Of a DNA stretch of 27,792 nucleotides, positions 22,778 through 27,792 are shown in pieces. A program made the position numbers and the translations under genes. How positions within the stretch are numbered: the stretch's first letter is position 1; every line of letters starts with the position of its first letter. The DNA comes from Candidatus Faecivivens stercoripullorum. Lineage in GTDB: Bacteria > Bacillota > Clostridia > Oscillospirales > Ruminococcaceae. The stretch is from the NCBI GenBank assembly GCA_018715285.1, contig DVLW01000106.1, positions 1 through 27,792 of the forward strand, written 5' to 3'. The notes below the pieces were generated by a model. That model did no database searches and was not told where the DNA came from. It saw nothing but the letters and a program-made list of their open reading frames with translations.

Positions 22778-23367
22778 AAATTCTTGTACTCGCCGACGAA
22801 GAGTCGGAGTATCTCTGGGACTACTTCGAACGAAGCAAATTTGACGGAATCGACCTGATTATTTCCTGCGGCGATCTGGACGCCGGGTATCTGTCGTTTC
22901 TTGCAACGCTGCTGCCGATACCGGTACTGTATGTCCATGGCAACCACGACACCAAATATGAGTCCAGACCGCCGGAAGGCTGCATTTCTATCGACGGCGA
23001 GCTGTACATCTATAAAGGAATCCGAATTGTCGGACTGGGCGGTTCAATGCGTTACCGTCAGGATGTCAAAAACCAATATACCGAAAATGAAATGAAGAAA
23101 CGGGTTCGTAAACTGTTTCTTCCGATCCTTTTTCACAGAGGATTTGATATCCTTGTTGCCCACGCTCCGGCAAGGGGAATCAATGATGGAGAAGATTTGG
23201 CACATCGAGGGTTCAAGGTGTTTGGCAAGATGATAAAGCGGTATCATCCGAAATATTTTGTACATGGGCATGTCCATCAGAACTACTCCTCCCATTTCAA
23301 ACGTTATGACAAACTGGAAGATACCACCATTGTCAATGCGTATGAACGGTGTATCATTGAAATCTGA
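22774..23367 (+). CDS. Calcineurin-like metallophosphoesterase
   Basis: This 197-residue protein has the metal-ligand motifs CGDLDAGY (Asp34), GNHDTKY (56-59), the isolated His130 (VAHAP) and GHVHQN (165-168). These are the core of a calcineurin-like/YfcE-type phosphodiesterase. The usual first motif, Asp-x-His, reads ADEES (residues 7-11) instead, so the first His ligand is missing, although Asp8 remains. It starts with GTG at 22774 in a GTGA overlap with the upstream stop, so translation is coupled to the BMP-domain protein. The substrate is unknown. It ends at a bidirectional terminator. Confidence 0.85.
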   Translation: MKILVLADEESEYLWDYFERSKFDGIDLIISCGDLDAGYLSFLATLLPIPVLYVHGNHDTKYESRPPEGCISIDGELYIYKGIRIVGLGGSMRYRQDVKNQYTENEMKKRVRKLFLPILFHRGFDILVAHAPARGINDGEDLAHRGFKVFGKMIKRYHPKYFVHGHVHQNYSSHFKRYDKLEDTTIVNAYERCIIEI

Positions 23368-23376
23368 TTAACTGAC

Positions 23377-23421
23377 AAAATCCCGGGAACCGGTGCACTG
23401 CACCAGTCCCTGGGATTTTTG
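23377..23421. terminator. Bidirectional terminator between the phosphoesterase and sigE
   Basis: A long interrupted stem combines AAAATCCC with GGGATTTTT and, inside it, GGTGCA with TGCACC. Flanking A and T runs suit termination from both sides. It serves the two converging genes. Confidence 0.85.
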
Positions 23422-23422
23422 T

Positions 23423-24193
23423 TTATATCTGCTCCCGCAGTTCGACGGCAAGGCGTCCCAAAATCCGCTTTTCCAGACGGGATATGTAAGACTGAGAAAT
23501 TCCAATATAATCCGCGACTTCCTTCTGGGTATGTTCCCTTCTTCCATCCAGACCAAACCGCAGAGTCATAATCTGCTGTTCCCGTTCTGACAGCCGGGAT
23601 ACCGCTGCGCGGAGTGCCACACGTTCTGCTTCCGCCTCCAGATCTTCACTGACGGCGTTTTCAGGTGAACCCAGGACATCACTCAGCAGCAGTTCATTCC
23701 CATCCCAGTCAACGTTGAGCGGTTCGTCAAAGGATACCTCGCTTTTCAGCCGGGAAGTTTTACGGAGATGCATCAGTATTTCATTTTCGATACACCGGGA
23801 AGCATAGGTTGCGAGCTTGATCTTTTTATCGGGTGAAAAGGTATCGACTGCTTTAATCAGGCCGATTGTACCGATGCTGGTCAGGTCTTCGAGTGAATTG
23901 CCGCCGCCTTCAAACTTCTTTGCAATATACACCACCAGACGGAGATTCCTTGTAATCAGCTGTTCCTTAACCGCTGGGTCCGGCAGCCGTACAATCAATC
24001 CTTCCTCTTCCTCACGTGTCAAAGGCGGCGGAAGGGAGCCGCCGCCTGACATATAATACAGTACATTGCCATCCTGGCCGTCGTCCATTGGCCGCGGCAG
24101 ACGGATATCAGGAAACTGCCGCTGTTCCCGTCCGGCCCCAATGGTCAGCCATCCTGCCAGCAGGCTTTTAATCTGTTGCATTGTATTGTTCAT
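23423..24193 (-). CDS. sigE: Sporulation sigma factor E (pro-sigma-E)
   Basis: This 256-residue sigma-70-family factor directs early mother-cell transcription in sporulation. The N-terminus carries a pro-sequence region ending near YYMSGGGSLPPPLTREEEE, the typical SigE signature. Region 2 contains ITRNLRLVVYIAKKFEGGG and DLTSIGTIGLIKAVDTF. Region 4 ends with the helix-turn-helix TQKEVADYIGISQSYISRLEKRIL. It starts 11 nt after spoIIGA with GAGGAG before the ATG, matching the conserved spoIIG operon. The sigG gene that often follows in Clostridia is not here; a convergent terminator comes instead. Confidence 0.95.
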   Translation of the reverse strand: MNNTMQQIKSLLAGWLTIGAGREQRQFPDIRLPRPMDDGQDGNVLYYMSGGGSLPPPLTREEEEGLIVRLPDPAVKEQLITRNLRLVVYIAKKFEGGGNSLEDLTSIGTIGLIKAVDTFSPDKKIKLATYASRCIENEILMHLRKTSRLKSEVSFDEPLNVDWDGNELLLSDVLGSPENAVSEDLEAEAERVALRAAVSRLSEREQQIMTLRFGLDGRREHTQKEVADYIGISQSYISRLEKRILGRLAVELREQI

Positions 24194-24204
24194 GCCACTC
24201 CTCC

Positions 24205-25071
24205 TCAGTCCAATGGGCCGACGACACCGTCAACCCGTACACCTGCGCCTGCACCTGTCCCGAAGTCCTCATCTGCCAGCGCCAGAACACAAGCAAACTT
24301 TGCACCATCCCGCTGACGTACCAAAACCGATTCCACACCCGTCAGCAATCGTTCACCAGTCGCTGTCCGACAGGGTACCATCCGCAGTTTACTCTTCCAC
24401 CGGCCAGCAGATGCGGCTGCCGAAAGGCTGGTACAGCAACTAACCAGATCATCCGGCCAGACCCCTGATACCGCCCGCATTCCAACCACTGCAACCGGTT
24501 TTCCAAAGCTGGTCAGCCGGTTACCGGTATCGATCAGCAGCCTTAATTCAGCCTCCTGTCCACAGCTATGGACAATAAACTTTTCCGTAAGCTGTACCGG
24601 CATTCGCTTTTCAAACAGCCAGGAAAAAATTTTAGCAGCAGCGCACCCTGCGACAGCCGCAGTTGTCAGCCAGACTGCCGACACATGAAAATACACCGCA
24701 CCATTCCTGACCGCCACTCCCGGTGGTGAAGCCAACGCCACAAGTGCAACCATCGCGCCTGCAAACAAAACGCTGACCAGAAAAAAGGTCAGCGTCAGCC
24801 GTAAAAAAGCCCGCCGCGGCTGTCTGCCAAATGTAATCAGGACAATTCCGCCAGCCAGCCCCAGCCGTACCGCTGCCAGCACGACAGCCGACAGCCCAGG
24901 CAACAGCATCACCAACGCTGCCAGCCCACCGGCCAGACTTCCGGCCGCAGTCCGCAGCCTGCTGGTATGGGCATGAGCCAGCAGCGCAGTGCATCGAAGC
25001 ATTGCCCAGGTCAGCAGCAGATTCAGTGCGACCAACACATCCAGATAGACAGTCTGCCCAGCCAAAGTCAT
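24205..25071 (-). CDS. spoIIGA: Sigma-E processing peptidase SpoIIGA
   Basis: This 288-residue membrane protease cleaves the pro-sequence from SigE at the sporulation septum. The N-terminal half has about five hydrophobic segments (between 8 and 150). The cytoplasmic half carries the aspartic-protease motif LLIDTGNRLTSFGKPVAVV with Asp181, as in retropepsin-like SpoIIGA. The family is very diverse, and this version is Ala-rich. The ATG at 25071 follows GGGGGA; an open frame extends to 25152 but passes through the promoter region. It is immediately followed by its substrate gene sigE. Confidence 0.9.
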   Translation of the reverse strand: MTLAGQTVYLDVLVALNLLLTWAMLRCTALLAHAHTSRLRTAAGSLAGGLAALVMLLPGLSAVVLAAVRLGLAGGIVLITFGRQPRRAFLRLTLTFFLVSVLFAGAMVALVALASPPGVAVRNGAVYFHVSAVWLTTAAVAGCAAAKIFSWLFEKRMPVQLTEKFIVHSCGQEAELRLLIDTGNRLTSFGKPVAVVGMRAVSGVWPDDLVSCCTSLSAAASAGRWKSKLRMVPCRTATGERLLTGVESVLVRQRDGAKFACVLALADEDFGTGAGAGVRVDGVVGPLD

Positions 25072-25100
25072 TCCCCCATTCCGTCTCCCGGACACCCTCC

Positions 25101-25134
25101 AGTATACCGCAGCCGGTCTGGAAAAACGGTCGAA
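25101..25134 (-). promoter_or_regulatory. Candidate Spo0A-controlled spoIIG promoter
   Basis: On the minus strand a -10 hexamer TATACT (25106-25101) is preceded about 21 bp upstream by TTCGACC (25134-25128). The latter differs by one base from the core Spo0A box TTCGACA. In Bacillus subtilis the spoIIG promoter also has a poor or wrongly spaced -35 element with Spo0A boxes in its place. A single box with one mismatch is weak evidence. Confidence 0.4.
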
Positions 25135-25150
25135 GAAGCATACAGGCAAC

Positions 25151-25187
25151 AAAAAAGCTGTCTTTCCGTTTTTACAGAAAGACAGCT
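25151..25187 (-). terminator. Terminator of the XRE/zinc-ribbon gene
   Basis: Read on the minus strand, AGCTGTCTTTC and GAAAGACAGCT form a perfect 11-bp stem around a 10-nt loop, followed by six T residues. It isolates the regulator gene from the spoIIG operon downstream. Confidence 0.9.
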
Positions 25188-25196
25188 ATCAACCAG

Positions 25197-25634
25197 TTAT
25201 TTATTTTTCCAGCGTTTGAGCGTCGGCAAAACCGATTCCAAATAGGTACGGGCAGCCATTTCATCACCCTGCATATGCGGCAGACAAAGGTCGATCATCT
25301 CCTCCATCGTGCAGTCGGTCAAAAAAGCGCCTTCATCATAACACCACTTGCAATAATCCTCATTCAACGTTCCGTCTGTTTCTCTGCCCAGAATATCATC
25401 CTCCAGCGGCATTCCACAGCACTGACAGATCAGCTTTCTGGGTGAACCGAGAAGCGTATTGACCGATACACCAAATAATCTGGACAACTGGAGCAACATA
25501 TCGGCTCCTGGCATTGTCTCCCCTGTTTCCCATCGTGAAACAGCCTGACGGGTCACAAACATCTTTTCCGCCAGCTCCTGTTGGGTCATTTGCCGCCGGG
25601 TACGCAGCGATACAAGCGTTTCCGCAAATTTCAA
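25197..25634 (-). CDS. XRE-family regulator with a C-terminal zinc-ribbon domain
   Basis: This 145-residue protein joins a Cro/CI helix-turn-helix (about 4-60: LVSLRTRRQMTQQELAEKM, VTRQAVSRWETG) to a putative zinc ribbon of the kind with the pattern CQCCGMPLEDD and YCKWCYDEGAF, followed by TMEEMIDLC. The cysteines at 70, 72, 73, 95 and 98 could bind one metal ion. Similar proteins are common in Clostridia, with unknown ligands. The start appears to be TTG at 25634, with GGAAAGGATG at suitable spacing; the ATG at 25644 is in another frame. It has its own promoter and terminator, so it is a single-gene unit. Confidence 0.85.
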   Translation of the reverse strand: MKFAETLVSLRTRRQMTQQELAEKMFVTRQAVSRWETGETMPGADMLLQLSRLFGVSVNTLLGSPRKLICQCCGMPLEDDILGRETDGTLNEDYCKWCYDEGAFLTDCTMEEMIDLCLPHMQGDEMAARTYLESVLPTLKRWKNK

Positions 25635-25691
25635 CTGATATCATCCTTTCCGAATCGATTCAATTTGATTTAGATGGACGTCCCTGTCTTT

Positions 25692-25720
25692 ATTATACCG
25701 TCATTCGCCCGGCAGGTAAA
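25692..25720 (-). promoter_or_regulatory. Promoter of the XRE/zinc-ribbon gene
   Basis: On the minus strand TTTACC (25720-25715) and a consensus TATAAT (25697-25692) are 17 bp apart. The start near 25685 gives a leader of about 50 nt ahead of the TTG start. Confidence 0.65.
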
Positions 25721-25746
25721 GCAACCGTCTGTTGCTTTCAGACAAA

Positions 25747-25778
25747 ACAAAAAACCGGACAGGTTTCCCCATCCGGTT
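25747..25778 (-). terminator. Terminator of the ribosomal protein operon after rplL
   Basis: Read on the minus strand, AACCGGA and TCCGGTT form a perfect stem around a 12-nt loop, followed by a run of T residues. It lies 22 nt after the rplL stop, so rplL is the last gene of its transcript here. Confidence 0.82.
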
Positions 25779-25800
25779 ATCTTGCAATTCAAAAGAAGAA

Positions 25801-26175
25801 TTATTTCAGCTCGACTTTAGCGCCAGCGTCTTCGAGTTTCTTCTTCATCTCTTCAGCTGCATCCTTAGCAACGCCAGTCTTGACAGGAGCGGGAGCGCCG
25901 TCAACGATAGCCTTGGACTCTTTCAGGCCCAGACCAGTGATCTCTTTGACAACTTTGATAACAGCGGTCTTAGCGTCGCCGACTTCAGCCAGGACAACGT
26001 CGAACTCGGATTTTTCTTCAGCAGCAGGAGCAGCAGCGCCGCCAGCAACGACGACAGCACCAGCAGCAGCAGAAACGCCAAATTCTTCTTCGATGGTCTT
26101 AACCAGCTCGTTCAGTTCGAGGACGGTAAGAGCCTTGATTTCTTCGATCATAGCAGAGATTTTTTCAGAAGCCAT
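25801..26175 (-). CDS. rplL: Ribosomal protein L7/L12 (bL12)
   Basis: This 124-residue stalk protein of the 50S subunit recruits translation GTPases. The N-terminal dimerisation domain (about 1-32, IEEIKALTVLELNELVKTIEEEFGV) is joined by an Ala-rich hinge to the C-terminal domain. The latter contains EFDVVLAEVGDAKTAVIKVVKEITGLGLKESKAIVD and ends KKLEDAGAKVELK. Length and motifs are canonical. It lies 69 nt after rplJ on the same transcript, and its strong A/GAAGCC codon bias fits high expression. Confidence 0.97.
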   Translation of the reverse strand: MASEKISAMIEEIKALTVLELNELVKTIEEEFGVSAAAGAVVVAGGAAAPAAEEKSEFDVVLAEVGDAKTAVIKVVKEITGLGLKESKAIVDGAPAPVKTGVAKDAAEEMKKKLEDAGAKVELK

Positions 26176-26244
26176 GAGAATATACCTCCATGTAATGATA
26201 ATGTGGGGTCTGTTTCAGAACAGACAACGGATTCCTGAGTAAGG

Positions 26245-26763
26245 TCAGGCAGTAGCCTCTTCGGCATTCTCGTCCTTCTTGGCAATCTGGTCCAGGACAA
26301 CCGCGAGGTTGCGGACGATGCCGTTCAGGCCGCCAGCCAACTGGGACAGCAGAACTTCTCTGGAAGGAATGGATGCGATTGCATTAACGCCAGCTGCATC
26401 GAGGACATCGTTCTCAATGAAACCACCCTTAATGTTGAAGCAATCCTTGTGGTCCTTTGCGTACTTCGCAATGATACGAGCAGCAGCGGTAGCGTCTTCA
26501 GTAGACAGAGCAACAGCGGTGGTACCGTCCAGATGCTTTGCCAGTTCCTCAAACTTGCCGCCGGTTACTGCGAAACGAACTGCGGAGTTCTTGTAAACAG
26601 AGTAATGAACGCCAGCTTCACGCATTTCTTTACGGAGCTTGGTGTCGTCAGCAACGTTGATACCTTTGTAATCAACCAGGACGCCAGCTACAGCACCGTC
26701 GATTTTAGCCTTCAGCTCTTCAACAACTTTCTGTTTCTCAAGTAAAACTTTGTTGCTAGGCAA
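26245..26763 (-). CDS. rplJ: Ribosomal protein L10 (uL10), TTG start
   Basis: This 172-residue protein anchors the L7/L12 dimers to the large subunit and represses its own operon by binding the leader RNA. The N-terminus (KQKVVEELKAKIDGAVAGVLVDYKGINVADDTKLRKEMREAGV) and the C-terminal stalk helix (SQLAGGLNGIVRNLAVVLDQIAKK) are typical. The only plausible start is TTG at 26763, with GGAGGTG 7 nt upstream. An ATG lies in the ribosome-binding region but is not in a usable position. A TTG start on such an abundant protein is notable. Confidence 0.95.
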   Translation of the reverse strand: MPSNKVLLEKQKVVEELKAKIDGAVAGVLVDYKGINVADDTKLRKEMREAGVHYSVYKNSAVRFAVTGGKFEELAKHLDGTTAVALSTEDATAAARIIAKYAKDHKDCFNIKGGFIENDVLDAAGVNAIASIPSREVLLSQLAGGLNGIVRNLAVVLDQIAKKDENAEEATA

Positions 26764-26814
26764 ATCGATTCACCTCCATGGATTTGGTTTGTGATCCGAA
26801 AAGCTATTTCATAC

Positions 26815-26851
26815 GAAAAAAACCTTCCCGTACTCGAAAGACACGGAAAGG
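26815..26851 (-). terminator. Attenuator terminator in the rplJ leader
   Basis: Read on the minus strand, CCTTTCCGT and ACGGGAAGG pair (one G-T) around a loop of 11 nt, followed by eight T residues. It lies between the L10-binding structure and rplJ, exactly where a regulated terminator would stop rplJL transcription when L10 is in excess. Confidence 0.8.
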
Positions 26852-26865
26852 CAGAAATATCACTA

Positions 26866-26942
26866 TTTCGCTTATTCCTCGGCAAGCTGCGGCTAAGCCA
26901 CAATTATACCGGTTACCCGGAACTTGCTGTCTTTGGATCACA
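26866..26942 (-). promoter_or_regulatory. L10 leader (ribosomal protein L10 binding RNA)
   Basis: The minus-strand RNA contains CCAAAGACAGCAAG, an internal hairpin CCGGGTAACCGG and the closing CTTGCCGAGGAATAAG. CAAG pairs with CTTG, and the flanking AAGACAG and GCCGAGGA match what I know of the Firmicutes L10 leader. GTGGCTTAGCCGC forms a further small hairpin. L10 (with L12) binding to this RNA normally causes termination at the following attenuator. Confidence 0.8.
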
Positions 26943-26950
26943 GCTTGTTT

Positions 26951-26980
26951 ATTATACCACACGCAGGGTACTGTTGTCAA
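26951..26980 (-). promoter_or_regulatory. Promoter of rplJL with an inverted repeat around the -35 box
   Basis: On the minus strand a perfect TTGACA (26980-26975) and a perfect TATAAT (26956-26951) are 18 bp apart, giving a start near 26944. The -35 box lies in the 10-bp loop of a perfect 9-bp inverted repeat, CGCAGGGTA (26962-26970) and TACCCTGCG (26981-26989). Confidence 0.85.
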
Positions 26981-27008
26981 TACCCTGCGCGAAGTTTTTT
27001 AAAAAAGA

Positions 27009-27701
27009 TTACACGCCGTATTTAGCGGTGGAAACCTTGACGCCGGGGCCCATGGTAGAAGCGACGACGCAGCTCTTCAGGTATGCACCCTTGGAAGCAG
27101 CAGGTTTAGCCTTGACAATAGCGTCCATCAGGGTGTTGAAGTTCTCAGAGAGCTTCTCAACGCCGAAGGAAACTTTGCCGATCGGGCAGTGGATGATGTT
27201 GGTCTTGTCCAGACGGTACTCGATCTTACCAGCCTTAGCTTCGGTAACAGCACGAGCAACGTCGGGAGTAACAGTACCAGCCTTGGGAGAAGGCATCAGG
27301 CCACGCGGACCGAGGACTTTACCCAGACGGCCAACAACGCCCATCATGTCAGGGGTAGCGACGACAACGTCGAAATCCATCCAGCCTTCAGACTGAATCT
27401 TCTGGACATACTCTTCACCAGCGTAATCAGCGCCAGCAGCCAGAGCTTCATCAACCTTGTTGCCTTTGCAGATAGCAAGAACCTTAACGTTCTTACCGGT
27501 ACCGTTGGGCAGAACAACCGCGCCGCGGACCTGCTGGTCAGCGTGACGGGAGTCAACACCCAGGCGGATATGAACTTCGACGGTCTCGTCGAATTTAGCC
27601 TTAGAGATATTTACGACAGTAGCGAGTGCTTCAGCAGAATCAAACTGAGTAGCAGTGTCGTACGCCTTGACACTCTCGTTATATTTCTTTCCGTGTTTCA
27701 T
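27009..27701 (-). CDS. rplA: Ribosomal protein L1 (uL1)
   Basis: This 230-residue protein binds 23S rRNA at the E-site stalk and often represses its own operon. The signature GRLGKVLGPRGLMPSPKAGTVT and the N-terminal KHGKKYNESVKAYD are those of bacterial L1. The length is canonical. GGGAGGATT lies before the ATG. It follows rplK by 59 nt and is followed by the rplJL promoter and leader, so the two halves of the operon can be controlled separately. Confidence 0.97.
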   Translation of the reverse strand: MKHGKKYNESVKAYDTATQFDSAEALATVVNISKAKFDETVEVHIRLGVDSRHADQQVRGAVVLPNGTGKNVKVLAICKGNKVDEALAAGADYAGEEYVQKIQSEGWMDFDVVVATPDMMGVVGRLGKVLGPRGLMPSPKAGTVTPDVARAVTEAKAGKIEYRLDKTNIIHCPIGKVSFGVEKLSENFNTLMDAIVKAKPAASKGAYLKSCVVASTMGPGVKVSTAKYGV

Positions 27702-27760
27702 TTTCGTTAATCCTCCCTAATAGTGGTAGATAGCGGAATCTTCCTCCCACGCAGCGGGGG

Positions 27761-27792
27761 TTAGTCCACAACCTCGATACCCATGGAACGGC
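27761..27792 (-). CDS. rplK: Ribosomal protein L11, C-terminal end only
   Basis: The last codons read Arg-Ser-Met-Gly-Ile-Glu-Val-Val-Asp-stop on the minus strand, the normal C-terminus of L11. The position directly upstream of rplA fits the standard rplK-rplA-rplJ-rplL order. The gene is cut by the window edge, so nothing else can be said. Confidence 0.85.
   Translation of the reverse strand, partial: RSMGIEVVD

Overview
The window looks like the chromosome of an anaerobic, spore-forming Firmicute of the class Clostridia (an Oscillospirales/Ruminococcaceae-type gut bacterium is my best guess). The grounds are strong AGGAGG ribosome-binding sites, sigma-A promoters with 17-18 bp spacing, a FabK-type type II fatty-acid synthesis cluster, a spoIIGA-sigE sporulation pair, a yrvM-type tcdA gene preceded by a probable 6S RNA, and a DUF1292 protein. 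The species assignment is inference. I see no prophage, insertion sequence, CRISPR array, tRNA or rRNA.

Layout. 1-4641 (+ strand): a DUF1292 protein, a MATE transporter, a probable 6S RNA, tcdA with a co-transcribed small membrane protein, and an XRE-type membrane regulator. 4708-5514 (-): an MBL-fold hydrolase. 5686-14350 (-): a fatty-acid synthesis block that reads, in transcription order, fabH-fabK-fabG-fabF-accB-fabZ-accC-accD-accA-acpP. It holds the four acetyl-CoA carboxylase subunits and every elongation enzyme except FabD. 14679-17863 (+): fabD, read divergently from fabH, then manA-type mannose-6-phosphate isomerase and a ROK-family regulator. 17944-20577 (-): an intracellular GH32 beta-fructosidase and a second MBL-fold hydrolase, each with its own promoter. 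20825-23367 (+): a two-gene operon encoding an unusual ParB-like/BMP-domain fusion and a calcineurin-like phosphoesterase. 23423-25071 (-): spoIIGA-sigE. 25197-25634 (-): an XRE/zinc-ribbon regulator. 25801-27792 (-): rplL, rplJ with its L10-leader attenuator, rplA, and the last codons of rplK.

How it works together. AccABCD makes malonyl-CoA. FabD, encoded divergently, loads malonate onto AcpP. FabH starts chains, and FabF/FabG/FabZ/FabK carry out condensation, reduction, dehydration and enoyl reduction. The fabH-fabD intergenic region holds two sigma-A-like promoters that face each other and overlap, with a near-palindrome in the spacer of one. It is therefore the obvious control point, although no FabT or FapR regulator gene is nearby. 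SpoIIGA is the protease that activates pro-sigma-E at the onset of mother-cell sporulation. The ribosomal genes carry a classical L10 autoregulatory leader. The gene pair I find least explained is the ParB-like/BMP fusion with its translationally coupled phosphoesterase.
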